Position numbers and translations under genes: made by a program | Notes under the pieces: model-generated | Database searches by the model: none | What the model saw: the letters and a program-made list of their open reading frames with translations, nothing else | What the model was told of the DNA's origin: nothing | Source of the DNA: Oxalobacteraceae bacterium | Lineage (GTDB): Bacteria > Pseudomonadota > Gammaproteobacteria > Burkholderiales > Burkholderiaceae_D | Length of the DNA stretch: 31,475 bases | Assembly (NCBI GenBank): GCA_021151485.1 | Contig: JAGKXB010000025.1 | Location: 1 to 31,475 of the forward strand | Reading direction: 5' to 3' | Shown here: positions 8,198 through 16,904 of the stretch, piece by piece | Layout of the letters: each line of letters opens with the position of its first letter | How positions within the stretch are numbered: the first letter of the stretch is position 1

Positions 8198-8634
8198 TTA
8201 ACTTTGATGGCGTTGGTAGGGAGTCTTTTGTTGCGCTCACCCGAAACTGTGTCTAACGTTTCGCCGACTTGCACGGGTTTTCCGTCGATAGTGACGTGAT
8301 CATTGATGATGCGTATAGTCGGCTGATTTCCTTGTATGGCTGAAGTAGCCGACTTTGTTGCGTTGATCTCTTTATTGTTAATCCAGGCGATATTTTTACC
8401 GTCTTCACGCTTAATAAAACCCGTGATGGTGTAGCGCTGGGTATTGGCCAAATTGTTGGCAAATTGATTATTGCCATTGCGTGCAGATACCAATGCTGCG
8501 CGTTCTGCGGGAGAAAAGAAAATGGTATCAAGTGGTGGTGATGCGGCCACCATGTTGGTATGAATGAATAACAAGGACAAAACTAAACATGGCATTGGCT
8601 TAGGTATGTGTGCGGGTATATGCGTAGTGTGCAT
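8194..8634 (-). CDS. mshK: MshK-like periplasmic pilus/secretion protein
   Basis: A 146-residue protein with an N-terminal hydrophobic export signal (MPCLVLSLLFIHTNMVAAS) and a small periplasmic domain: FSPAERAALVSARNG, then YTITGFIKREDGKNIAWIN and HVTIDGKPVQVGETLD. The pattern of a repeated short beta-strand unit with a DGK/GE turn is that of MshK / GspB / PilP-like accessory proteins that bridge the inner-membrane assembly to the secretin. AAGGA stands eight bases before the ATG; a second Met at residue 14 could be the start. Position after the PilO-like gene matches mshK in MSHA operons. Sequence conservation in this family is low, so the symbol is by analogy. Confidence 0.66.
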   Translation of the reverse strand: MHTTHIPAHIPKPMPCLVLSLLFIHTNMVAASPPLDTIFFSPAERAALVSARNGNNQFANNLANTQRYTITGFIKREDGKNIAWINNKEINATKSATSAIQGNQPTIRIINDHVTIDGKPVQVGETLDTVSGERNKRLPTNAIKVK

Positions 8635-8678
8635 ATTGATTATCCTTATTAGCCTTAACTTTTGAGTTTCTTAATTTT

Positions 8679-9263
8679 TCAATTCTTCGATTGAAGAGAA
8701 AATAACCTTAAAGCACATTTAATTTCTAATTTTGTTGTGCTGTTGAGTGTCATGTCGCATTGATTAACACGGAAAGGTGCGTTCCAGCTGGTATTTAACT
8801 TATGCACAAATGACAAAAATTCCTCTTCGTGTAAATCGGATAACTCTATGCTTAATTCATGACGCAGTACATTTGCCTGGGATCCTTGTGGTGTGCTACC
8901 AGATTCTGACAGTGGTCGCGGTGTTTCTAGAGAGTAGCGCAATGTTAAAGGTAGTTTTAAATCACGATACAGTGTTTCAAATTGCTCAACCCAGTTGGCT
9001 CGATTAGGGTTGCCAACCAAGCCTATAGTGATCAAATGATCGAATTCTGCCTGATGGTTCTTGAGCATATTCAAGTTATCAGTCAGTGTTCGTGTTTCAG
9101 TTTGTTTGGTTTGTACAGTCGCTTCTGTTTCTGCCAACGCCTCTTCCCGGGCTGTATTGTAGTGAAGTAAAGCGACAATCAATCCGATGGATAGCAGACT
9201 CGTCAGTGCAAATAAAACCAGCGCATTCTTCGCTAATTTAAGCAATGGTAAATATTTTTTCAT
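8679..9263 (-). CDS. mshJ: PilO/MshJ-like inner-membrane protein
   Basis: A 194-residue bitopic protein: short cytoplasmic tail, one membrane helix (NALVLFALTSLLSIGLIVALL, about 13-33; quoted only in part here as ALVLFALTSLLSIGLIVA), a periplasmic coiled-coil (about 35-75, heptads with ETEATVQTKQTETRTLTDNL) and a C-terminal alpha/beta domain. This is the architecture of PilO, GspM and MshJ, which pair with PilN/GspL-like partners to build the alignment complex between platform and secretin. It follows the PilM/N-like gene after only six bases. Two cysteines near the end (NQCDM and IKCAL) could form a disulfide. Confidence 0.76.
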   Translation of the reverse strand: MKKYLPLLKLAKNALVLFALTSLLSIGLIVALLHYNTAREEALAETEATVQTKQTETRTLTDNLNMLKNHQAEFDHLITIGLVGNPNRANWVEQFETLYRDLKLPLTLRYSLETPRPLSESGSTPQGSQANVLRHELSIELSDLHEEEFLSFVHKLNTSWNAPFRVNQCDMTLNSTTKLEIKCALRLFSLQSKN

Positions 9264-9269
9264 GATGGT

Positions 9270-10715
9270 TTATTTTTGCTGGCCATTCATTTTTGGTAAC
9301 GTTTTCCAGGGAACGCTTACGCACCAGCGATCTTCTATCTGCGGATTTTCATTGATGGAGCCTCCTTTAATCGCTGCATTACGTGCACTTGCTTCGGGGT
9401 CTTGCAGCAACTTGATGCCCGGGGTGCGCGTGAGTGCCGTCGAAATGCGTTCTCGTGCATCGGTTCTTGCCTGAGAAGAAAGGGTATTGGGTAACAAAAT
9501 CGTGAGTTGCAATAAAGCGGTGCGTTTAGTCGTGGTTGCAGCAGTTTGGGCGGCATTGGATTGGGTATTTTGCGTATTGTTTTTGCAAAGACTATCTTTT
9601 CCTGGGGCCACATAAAAAGAAAGTGTTTTAACACGTGCCTCGGGCAAATCAGCAATCGCGCTAGCCGCTAGTCGCAGAAAATCTTCGGGGGCGGGAGCTG
9701 CATCAATTTCATCAGATTTAAATTGTATGGCGCGGCGTATGAGTTCTGGATCGGTTTTTGATTGTGTAAGACGTGATGAAAGCTGTTGATTTTCACGTGA
9801 TGCTTTTTGCAATTTTGTTTGCAAACCTTGCTCTTGCCCTTGTTGGTCTAACAGGGTTTGAATGCCGTCTTGCCCATATATGCCTGCAGCTAACAAACTC
9901 GCCAATGCACCAGCGTAAGCGGCACGCTGAATATTCCTGACCAGGTAAGAAGTGCGTACAGGAATTGGTGCCAGTTGCGCAATGGGAGAGGTAATCAGGT
10001 GATCAAATAAGGGGTATAGCCCATCCGTCTTATTCTTACGCAGAAATACTTTGGGTACGGGTAGTAAGGTCAATCCGGCGTTGCTCAGGGGTGTTTCGAC
10101 CAAAGTTTGGTCACCTAAAAATAAAACCGGAGGAGCATGCCCACGCTCAAAAATATGCTGATTTTCAATATACAAACGCGTGATGAGAATTTCGCTAGCT
10201 GGACTGCTTTCCTCGGTATTCACGCAACGTGTCAGTATGGGGACCTTATCCTTAACAACCAAAATACGTAATTCATGCTTGTTAGGCAATGCGATGAGTA
10301 CGTCCGGCGTTTTCAAAGATTTGGACAGCATGACTAGCAAACTTGTTATTCCCCATACGCCGGCAATCGGTGTAGAAATAGACGCTAGCAAAGGGGCAAT
10401 CTCTTTACTTGTCGTTAAGCCAGTCAGTACTAATTTATTCGTTTTGTTGGCACCGGCTTTGCGTATGCTTTTAATTGGATAAGCCGCACGGTAAGTACTT
10501 TCTGTATAGGTGTTGGCGAGTCGTCGTTCTATGTACAGATTTTTGTCATTGCCAGATAAGTGTGGCAGATCAATTGCTTCTAAGGATTCTTCGGGCAGAT
10601 TAACCAGCACCCATAGTGTTCCTTTATTGGAGGGCGTTGTTGTCGGTTTCCATTCCGTGGTTGTTTTTTCAAAATAATGGCTACCGAGGGTGTCAATCAG
10701 AAGAACAGTTTTCAT
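9270..10715 (-). CDS. mshI: GspL/PilM-PilN-like (MshI-type) inner-membrane protein
   Basis: A 481-residue protein. The N-terminal ~260 residues look like the actin-like cytoplasmic fold of PilM/GspL (starts MKTVLLIDTLGSHYF; segments WVLVNLPEESLEAIDLP, TPDVLIALPNKHELRILVV). One membrane helix follows (about 268-285, AAYAGALASLLAAGIYG), then a coiled-coil (GQEQGLQTKLQKASRENQQL) and a periplasmic ferredoxin-like part. It thus joins the roles of separate PilM and PilN proteins, as in MshI and GspL. It would connect the assembly ATPase in the cytoplasm with the PilO-like partner encoded next. One base separates it from the platform gene. Conservation to named families is weak; placed mainly by architecture and order. 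Confidence 0.7.
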   Translation of the reverse strand: MKTVLLIDTLGSHYFEKTTTEWKPTTTPSNKGTLWVLVNLPEESLEAIDLPHLSGNDKNLYIERRLANTYTESTYRAAYPIKSIRKAGANKTNKLVLTGLTTSKEIAPLLASISTPIAGVWGITSLLVMLSKSLKTPDVLIALPNKHELRILVVKDKVPILTRCVNTEESSPASEILITRLYIENQHIFERGHAPPVLFLGDQTLVETPLSNAGLTLLPVPKVFLRKNKTDGLYPLFDHLITSPIAQLAPIPVRTSYLVRNIQRAAYAGALASLLAAGIYGQDGIQTLLDQQGQEQGLQTKLQKASRENQQLSSRLTQSKTDPELIRRAIQFKSDEIDAAPAPEDFLRLAASAIADLPEARVKTLSFYVAPGKDSLCKNNTQNTQSNAAQTAATTTKRTALLQLTILLPNTLSSQARTDARERISTALTRTPGIKLLQDPEASARNAAIKGGSINENPQIEDRWCVSVPWKTLPKMNGQQK

Positions 10716-10716
10716 G

Positions 10717-11916
10717 TCAAAGTTTTATTTTGCTGATAGTGTCGTAAATTGGCCCAAGCACAGCCAGCATAATCCAGCCCAGAATCACACCAAGTACCAC
10801 AGTTAGAATCGGTTCTATCATGGCTTGGACACGGGCAATGGATTCATTAATATCTCGGTTATAAAAATAGGCAATATTTTTCAGCGCACCATCTAAATCT
10901 CCTGTCTCTTCGCCGATTTTTAACATGCGTATGACTAGAGATGGAAACAGACCTTGTGCGGCAAATCCCATGGTTACGGAGGAGCCATCGTTGATGCTTT
11001 TATACGCTTCATCGATTGCTTTTCTAATGACCAAATTAGTCGATGCACCACGGCAATAAGCAATTCCATCAAGCAAAGGAATGCCGCTGCGATAAGTTAG
11101 ACCTAAGGTATCGCAAATACGCGCCAGAATAATTTTCTTGGTAACAGGTCCAAGTGCAGGGAAGCGTAATGCAACGTCATGCAATATAAATTTGAAACGA
11201 GGATTAAATTTCGCACCCAACCATACGAAAAGAATGAGGGTTGGGGGGGTGAGTAGTATCAACCACCAGTAGTCAACGCAGAAACCAGAAACCCAGATCA
11301 ACACAACCGTTTGTATCGGTATTTCCTGCCCCATATTGGCAATAAATTTGACAATTTGCGGAACGATAAAAATCATCAAAAATAAAACCACTGCACTGAT
11401 GATAATCGTGACAAAAGTGGGATAAATGAGTAATTGCTTGGTTTTGGCCGCCAGTTCGTCTTGCCATTTTAAAGAGCGGCAAATTTCTTGCATCACACTT
11501 GGCAATTGTCCGATTGCTTCACCAATTCGGACGAGATTAATCACCAATTCTGGAAAAACATCTGGGTTGCTAGCAAAGGCTTCTGACATGCTAGAACCAG
11601 TGTCAATTTTTTCATGCAGTTGTCCGCATAGTTCACGCATCTCCGGTGTATCGCCGGAGTTGCGTAGATCGGCAAGAATAGACAGGACTGAAACACCAGC
11701 GCGTAGCAACATTTCGATTTGGCTCAAAAAGTTAATGAGCTCACGTCGTGACATTTTACGTATCGTGCGTGCTTTGCTTTTTAATTCGTCTGCTTGAATT
11801 AATTCAAGATGGGTTTTTTTAAGTTGAGCATCTAAGTCAAATTCATTCAGCGCTTCCAGTTCGCCTTTGATGATTTTGTTTTGTGCATTAACCGCGCGAT
11901 AACGATACAGTGCCAT
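10717..11916 (-). CDS. mshG: Type IV pilus / T2SS platform protein (PilC/GspF/MshG)
   Basis: A 399-residue polytopic inner-membrane protein with two T2SSF domains. The start MALYRYRAVNAQNKIIKGE is the classic GspF/PilC N-terminus. Domain 1 covers about 67-190 (REL INFLSQIEMLLRAGVSV) with helices around 170-190 and 215-240; domain 2 covers about 270-392 (ICDTLGLTYRSGIPLLDGI, then GEETGDLDGALKNIAYFYN) with a final helix near the C-terminus. The platform protein sits under the growing pilus and is turned by the assembly ATPase encoded just upstream (41-base gap). Length and motifs are normal for the family. Confidence 0.93.
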   Translation of the reverse strand: MALYRYRAVNAQNKIIKGELEALNEFDLDAQLKKTHLELIQADELKSKARTIRKMSRRELINFLSQIEMLLRAGVSVLSILADLRNSGDTPEMRELCGQLHEKIDTGSSMSEAFASNPDVFPELVINLVRIGEAIGQLPSVMQEICRSLKWQDELAAKTKQLLIYPTFVTIIISAVVLFLMIFIVPQIVKFIANMGQEIPIQTVVLIWVSGFCVDYWWLILLTPPTLILFVWLGAKFNPRFKFILHDVALRFPALGPVTKKIILARICDTLGLTYRSGIPLLDGIAYCRGASTNLVIRKAIDEAYKSINDGSSVTMGFAAQGLFPSLVIRMLKIGEETGDLDGALKNIAYFYNRDINESIARVQAMIEPILTVVLGVILGWIMLAVLGPIYDTISKIKL

Positions 11917-11957
11917 TAGCTCATTCCATTCGTATCAATTCTGAATTGATTTCCTGA

Positions 11958-13697
11958 CTAGCCTTTGAGTCGCTCGGTTAAGTCAACAACGCGTCCGACT
12001 TCTTCCAAAGTAGATAGTCCATTGAGTACGCATCGAATCCCATCTTCTACAATCGGAACAAAACCACGGGAGATTGCATAATCAGTCATTTCTTGAATGC
12101 TCGCACTGCGAGCGACCAATTCATCTAGACCAGTGTCAAAGCGTAAAATTTCCATAATCGCTAACCGTCCTTTGTATCCACGATTGCCACAAGCTGGACA
12201 GCCAATTGCTTTGAAAATAGTGCGCTCATCATTGGGTTGTAGGCCCAATACCCTGCGTTCTTGGTCGTTCGGGGTGTGAATTTCTTTGCATTTTTGACAT
12301 AGTTTGCGAACCAGTCGTTGAGCAATGATGCCAATAATGTTGCCGGACAAAATACTGGGTTTGACACCTAAATCCATTAAACGAGGAACGGAGCGGATTG
12401 CTGAATTGGTATGCAAAGAAGAAAACACCTGATGGCCAGTCATGGCGGAGCGTACAGCCATTTCCGCCGTTTCTTGATCACGAATTTCGCCTACGAAAAT
12501 GATATCGGGGTCTTGCCGCATCAGTGAGCGAATACCGCTGGAAAAATCCAATTTCTGTGCAACGGCAACGGAGGTTTGTCGGATCATTGGTAGCGGATAT
12601 TCCACTGGATCTTCCAACGTCATGATATTGACGCCGACATCGTTTAAGTGATTTAGTACGGAATAGAGCGTGGTTGTTTTCCCAGAGCCAGTTGGGCCTG
12701 TTACGAGAAGGATGCCATCTGGTCTTTCTAGCATTAACTTCAAAAGAGAAAGTTGGAAGTCTGGCAGGCCCAAATTATCTAAGGGAACGACGCTCAGTTT
12801 GCGATCAAGAATCCGGAAAACAAAATTTTCGCCATGTATCGTTGGTTGCGAGGCAGCACGGAAATCAATTTGACGTCCAAATAAAGTCAGCGAGATGCGA
12901 CCATCTTGTGGTGCTCGCGTTTCCGCGATATTCATAGAGGCCAAAATCTTGAGGCGCACCAGCATCGCAGTCCAATTTGCTTTGGTAAAAGAGCGAATTT
13001 CTCGTAATACGCCGTCGATACGGTAACGAATACGCAAAAAATGCTCTTCCGGTTCAAGATGGATGTCGGACGCACCACGACTTACTGCATCTGCCAACAC
13101 GGCATCGACTAAACGAACGATAGGGTGGCTATAGGACGCACCTGCTTGGGTCAGGGCGATCAGATCAAGCTCGCCACTTTCTAACTCGAGCAAGATTCCT
13201 TCAATCGACAATTCACGATCATAAAAACGATCAATTGCTGCGAGTACTTCCGCTCTTGGCGTAATGTGCCATAAAGGCCGAATGCGTTGCCCAGACTGTG
13301 ATCCTGCGCGCGCCAGGAGTGCAGCAATTGCATCACGTGCCACGATATCGTCTGGGTTGGCCGTGGCGATCAGTAAACTGCCTTTTTCACTGTTAAAACT
13401 GACGGGAAACAAAGTATGTTTGAGCGCAACGGATTTGGGAATCAATTCCAACGCGACCGCATCGGCAATTGCTGCTGAAATATCAACTGATTCGTATCCT
13501 ACGGTTTCCGATACGGCCTCGCGCATCGCATCTTCAGTGATGAAGCCTAAATCCAGCAGCATTTCACCTAGGGGTTTGCCCAGTTTCTTTTGCTGCTGTA
13601 GTGCAATACTTAATTGGTCTTGACTGATATAGCCGCGTTCGATTAATACATCGCCAAGACGCTTTTTAGTCGGTTGAGTAGTGTTTATCCCAGTCAT
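11958..13697 (-). CDS. mshE: Pilus/T2SS assembly ATPase, MshE type with c-di-GMP-binding N-domain
   Basis: A 579-residue GspE/PilB-family ATPase. Residues 13-36 (RLGDVLIERGYISQDQLSIA..) and 42-65 (PLGEMLLDLGFITEDAMREA..) form two 24-residue MshEN motifs separated by five residues, the arrangement that binds c-di-GMP in MshE. The motor domain has Walker A GPTGSGKT (334-341), Asp box LEDPVEYP, Walker B DIIFVGEIRD (Glu404) and His box SSLHTNSA. A tetracysteine zinc site is formed by C467, C470, C500 and C503. It powers pilin extraction and polymerisation at the inner membrane. Its start overlaps the TPR gene's end by four bases (ATGA). Normal length; no sign of damage. Confidence 0.93.
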   Translation of the reverse strand: MTGINTTQPTKKRLGDVLIERGYISQDQLSIALQQQKKLGKPLGEMLLDLGFITEDAMREAVSETVGYESVDISAAIADAVALELIPKSVALKHTLFPVSFNSEKGSLLIATANPDDIVARDAIAALLARAGSQSGQRIRPLWHITPRAEVLAAIDRFYDRELSIEGILLELESGELDLIALTQAGASYSHPIVRLVDAVLADAVSRGASDIHLEPEEHFLRIRYRIDGVLREIRSFTKANWTAMLVRLKILASMNIAETRAPQDGRISLTLFGRQIDFRAASQPTIHGENFVFRILDRKLSVVPLDNLGLPDFQLSLLKLMLERPDGILLVTGPTGSGKTTTLYSVLNHLNDVGVNIMTLEDPVEYPLPMIRQTSVAVAQKLDFSSGIRSLMRQDPDIIFVGEIRDQETAEMAVRSAMTGHQVFSSLHTNSAIRSVPRLMDLGVKPSILSGNIIGIIAQRLVRKLCQKCKEIHTPNDQERRVLGLQPNDERTIFKAIGCPACGNRGYKGRLAIMEILRFDTGLDELVARSASIQEMTDYAISRGFVPIVEDGIRCVLNGLSTLEEVGRVVDLTERLKG

Positions 13698-15046
13698 GGT
13701 GATCCAGTATTATTTCCAGGATTATTTAATACATATTTGCGTAATTCTTGGACACGTTGTCTTATCGCACCGCGATTGATCGTGTTGTCTGTTGGCTTAC
13801 TTAATTGGATTGCTTTTTCATAAGATAAGATGGCCGCACTGGATTTGCCTAGGTGATCTAATGCTACCGCCAGATTGTAGGTGTAAAGCGCATGATCTGG
13901 TGCCAAATTAGCTGCTCGGAAGAAAGCTTGTTGTGCTTCACTCCAGCGTTTTTGACGTGCTAATAAATTACCCAACGCATAGTGTAGTTCGGGTGACGTT
14001 TGTTTTAATTCCAATGCTTGTTTTAAATGGCCTTCTGCGGCGACAGGGTCTGTTGCTGCCGACAAACTCAGTAAACCGGCTGTGGCGTTAGAATTTTCAG
14101 GGTCTTCACGCAATACTTGTTGATACAGGTCGAGTGCGCGTGATGTTTGTGATTTGCGATGCGCAATAATCGCCAAACCAAGTAATGCGTCTTTTTCGTG
14201 TGGGCGCTTATTCAGTACAGAGATATATTTGCGCTCTGACTCATCTAATTTTCCTTCGGTTAGTGCAGCATAAGCTTCTTTTAGTGGGTCAGCGTTTGTG
14301 CTGGTGGTTAATGCAATTGCTGGGCTGACTATATTGGTTTTTGGCGCAACTTTTGCTTTGGATGATGGCATAACCGATGCCATAGAAATCGCAGATGCCG
14401 TAGAGATGTCGTCGCTAGTTTTGTGCAACGTATTTTCTTGTTTGACATTCGGTTGCTTAACGTTATGTTTATTTTTACTGATTACGGGATGTGGGTTGGT
14501 GACGCTGTCGGGAGTGCCGACTATGGCGCTGTTTTTTGTCGTGGATGCAGGTGTTTTTGTGCCAGCCTCTTTATTTACGGGGGGCTTGTGCATGTCAAGT
14601 ACAGCTGCTGAGACTGTATTTTGCTTGGACATATTGACTGGCACTGTTTTGGCGGGGGCGTGTGTAATCGTCGGCGTATGCACTTCGATCGTTTCATCTG
14701 CTGGCGTTTGTAAATAGAACCAGGTGCCGGCAAATGAAACCAATATGGCGACCAACAACAATGTGAGTAAAATCAAACGGTTACGTTGTGGTTGGGTTGT
14801 TGCAGAAAAAATGGCTTGAGCAGCACGTGCCCCTGCAGTATGTTGTTTAACGGAGGATGCGCCGTTTTTATCCGATGTTGTTTCAGATTGTCCAGTAGAT
14901 TGTCCAACAGATGTATTAAGAGATTCATCTGCAGTTTGGCTGGCAACCGGATTCATTGGATCAATAGTAAGCTCTTGCTTGACGTTGCTCACGTTGTCAG
15001 CATTGCTTTGTTGGGCATGTTTTAAGGCGTCAAATAGCAGGCTCAA
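13694..15046 (-). CDS. mshN: TPR-repeat membrane protein, MshN-like
   Basis: A 450-residue bitopic protein. It starts MSLLFDALKHAQQSNAD, the N-terminal pattern common to MshN/GspB-associated proteins, has one membrane helix at about 90-112 (LILLTLLLVAILVSFAGTWF) and a low-complexity Thr/Ser/Lys-rich periplasmic linker (about 115-250). The C-terminal part (about 255-440) holds at least four TPR units (AYAALTEGKLDESERKYISV; ALLGLAIIAHRKSQTSRALD; ELHYALGNLLARQKRWSEAQ; ALYTYNLAVALDHLGKSSAA). TPR proteins in these operons scaffold the machine and may help secretin placement. Starts 43 bases after the secretin stop and overlaps the ATPase gene. Confidence 0.84.
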   Translation of the reverse strand: MSLLFDALKHAQQSNADNVSNVKQELTIDPMNPVASQTADESLNTSVGQSTGQSETTSDKNGASSVKQHTAGARAAQAIFSATTQPQRNRLILLTLLLVAILVSFAGTWFYLQTPADETIEVHTPTITHAPAKTVPVNMSKQNTVSAAVLDMHKPPVNKEAGTKTPASTTKNSAIVGTPDSVTNPHPVISKNKHNVKQPNVKQENTLHKTSDDISTASAISMASVMPSSKAKVAPKTNIVSPAIALTTSTNADPLKEAYAALTEGKLDESERKYISVLNKRPHEKDALLGLAIIAHRKSQTSRALDLYQQVLREDPENSNATAGLLSLSAATDPVAAEGHLKQALELKQTSPELHYALGNLLARQKRWSEAQQAFFRAANLAPDHALYTYNLAVALDHLGKSSAAILSYEKAIQLSKPTDNTINRGAIRQRVQELRKYVLNNPGNNTGSP

Positions 15047-15089
15047 GGACGTTCTTCTTCGTGATGATTGATGATTGTGATGAGATTAA

Positions 15090-16829
15090 TTATTGCAACT
15101 CTGTACCAAGGGTTGTCTTAAATTGACGTAATACATCATATTGGCGTTCTTGGTCAAGAATAATTGGCCGTAGGAAAATGACTAATTCCGACTTGGTATT
15201 GGTGTCATCACGCCCTTTAAAAAACTCACCAATACCAGCTAGATTAGCAAGGCCGGGAATTTGGTTTGTCTTGCCTGAGCGCGAATCTTGCATCAATCCG
15301 CCAAGAACGGCGATTTCTCCGTTGCGCACGCGCAAAATGGATTCCATTTCGCGCGTTTGGATTTGTGGAATTAAGTTTGTGACATTGTTTTGTTTTAATA
15401 CAGGATTAGGGTCACTGACATAGTTGGTGATACGAGTAATGGTGGGCCGCATATTGAGCGTGACTTCATTATCGTTACTGATTTGTGGTGTCAGGTAGAG
15501 TAAAAAGCCAACGGGTACAGTATGTACGCTAGAGGTGTAGGTGGCGGGAGTTGCGGCCGTTGTTGCGGTAGCGGCAGTTCCAGGAGTGACGTCAATGGTA
15601 AAGTATACCGTTTCATCAACAACCTTGAGCAAGCTGGTTTGATTATTGAGGACGGAAAGTTTGGGGCTGGATAGTACGTGTAATTTACCAAATGTTTCTA
15701 GGAGTTTAATAGAGGCCGAGATGTCTACTTTGCCGCCCAATGCGCCTTGATAAAGATAACTGAGCGTGCCCATGACGCCGCTTGTGGTCGGTGATGTTTG
15801 TGTTGCACTGAATCCTTTTGTAGAACGTAAGATGGACCAATCTATACCCTGTTGATATTGATCAGATAAGCTGACTTCAACAATCGTTGCTTCAATCAAG
15901 ACTTGGCGCTTGGCATTTGCCATAATTTTGTTAAGAAACTCTTGTATGCTCAAATGCTGACGTGATGTTGCACGCACACTAATGATGCCAGTTTCCGGAT
16001 TGGCAATAATAGAGGCTGCTTCACGATAATTTGTTTTGCGTGTACTAGCACTGGATACTGGAGTTGTGGTGCCTTGAGTCGGTAGGGGGCTTGGTATATT
16101 AGAACTAGATCCCAAGGTTTTCAAAGCGGCCGTGACTTTATCCATGGATGATTCGGCGGCTGGTGTGATGGTCGAATCATTGTTGCTTTCAGGAATGACT
16201 TTGTCCGTTTCGCGCAATAAGTCTTTCAGATTTTCTACTAATGTTTTCCAAAAATAATTATTGGACTCGTTATCAATATTGGCAGTCGAAGTACTGCCAA
16301 CGCCAGTGCCAGCTACGCTGGCAGAGGTAGTGATGCTATTTTTTGATTTGCGCGCAATGTTGGGGTAGTCAATTTGATAACTTTTCAAGTAAGGCGTGTC
16401 TGGCATGATAGTGAGATTGCGGCCACGCAATTCATAACGCATGTCTATTTGTCGACCAACTGCATCTAAAATCTCAGGCAGGGTCCGATCAATTAAATTC
16501 ATGGTGACAGCGCCAGTGATATTAGGATGAATTTCAATGTTCAATTTTGCATCACGTGCAATCGCAAACAAAATATCTTGCGCTGGTACATTAATCACAA
16601 CCACGCTATAGCGCTCAGCTCCTTTGGAGGCGACTGGTGGCGGTGGCAAGGGGGCGGCCTCTGCTAAAGGAGGAGTAGTACTGGTAGGTGGATTTTTGGG
16701 TAATGCAATATGCATAGGGGATGGGGCGAATTTTTGAGGTAAATTGTTGCACCCACTCACTGCGCTGAGTATCCCGCATAGCACTATGCTTCGCATGAAT
16801 ATGAGGGAAGATGAAAATGGCTTATTCAT
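15090..16829 (-). CDS. mshL: Outer-membrane secretin lipoprotein, MshL/PilQ/GspD type
   Basis: A 579-residue secretin. From ATG 16829 the leader (IVLCGILSAVSGC) is a lipoprotein signal with lipobox SAVSGC and Cys27 as acylation site; an upstream in-frame start would bury this signal, so I prefer 16829. Domains in order: STN-like (about 95-155, ILFAIARDAKLNIEIHP), a Ser/Thr-rich linker, N1-type secretin repeat (about 275-330, SIQEFLNKIMANAKRQVLIE) and the C-terminal beta-barrel domain (about 390-565) with VPVGFLLYLTPQIS and GEIAVLGGLMQDSRS, ending ELVIFLRPIIL. It forms the gated ring in the outer membrane through which the pilus leaves. 75 bases downstream of the MshM-like gene. Confidence 0.92.
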   Translation of the reverse strand: MNKPFSSSLIFMRSIVLCGILSAVSGCNNLPQKFAPSPMHIALPKNPPTSTTPPLAEAAPLPPPPVASKGAERYSVVVINVPAQDILFAIARDAKLNIEIHPNITGAVTMNLIDRTLPEILDAVGRQIDMRYELRGRNLTIMPDTPYLKSYQIDYPNIARKSKNSITTSASVAGTGVGSTSTANIDNESNNYFWKTLVENLKDLLRETDKVIPESNNDSTITPAAESSMDKVTAALKTLGSSSNIPSPLPTQGTTTPVSSASTRKTNYREAASIIANPETGIISVRATSRQHLSIQEFLNKIMANAKRQVLIEATIVEVSLSDQYQQGIDWSILRSTKGFSATQTSPTTSGVMGTLSYLYQGALGGKVDISASIKLLETFGKLHVLSSPKLSVLNNQTSLLKVVDETVYFTIDVTPGTAATATTAATPATYTSSVHTVPVGFLLYLTPQISNDNEVTLNMRPTITRITNYVSDPNPVLKQNNVTNLIPQIQTREMESILRVRNGEIAVLGGLMQDSRSGKTNQIPGLANLAGIGEFFKGRDDTNTKSELVIFLRPIILDQERQYDVLRQFKTTLGTELQ

Positions 16830-16904
16830 TGACGGTAATAAATAGAGAGTATTTTTACTAAATTGAATAGATAAGAGTAAAGGTAATGAGACCAAATAAT
16901 TGCC

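Noticed and set aside
14298..14717. 139-codon plus-strand open frame, hydrophobic
   Set aside because: It is antisense to the low-complexity linker of the MshN-like gene, whose Thr/Ser/Val codons give hydrophobic shadow translation.
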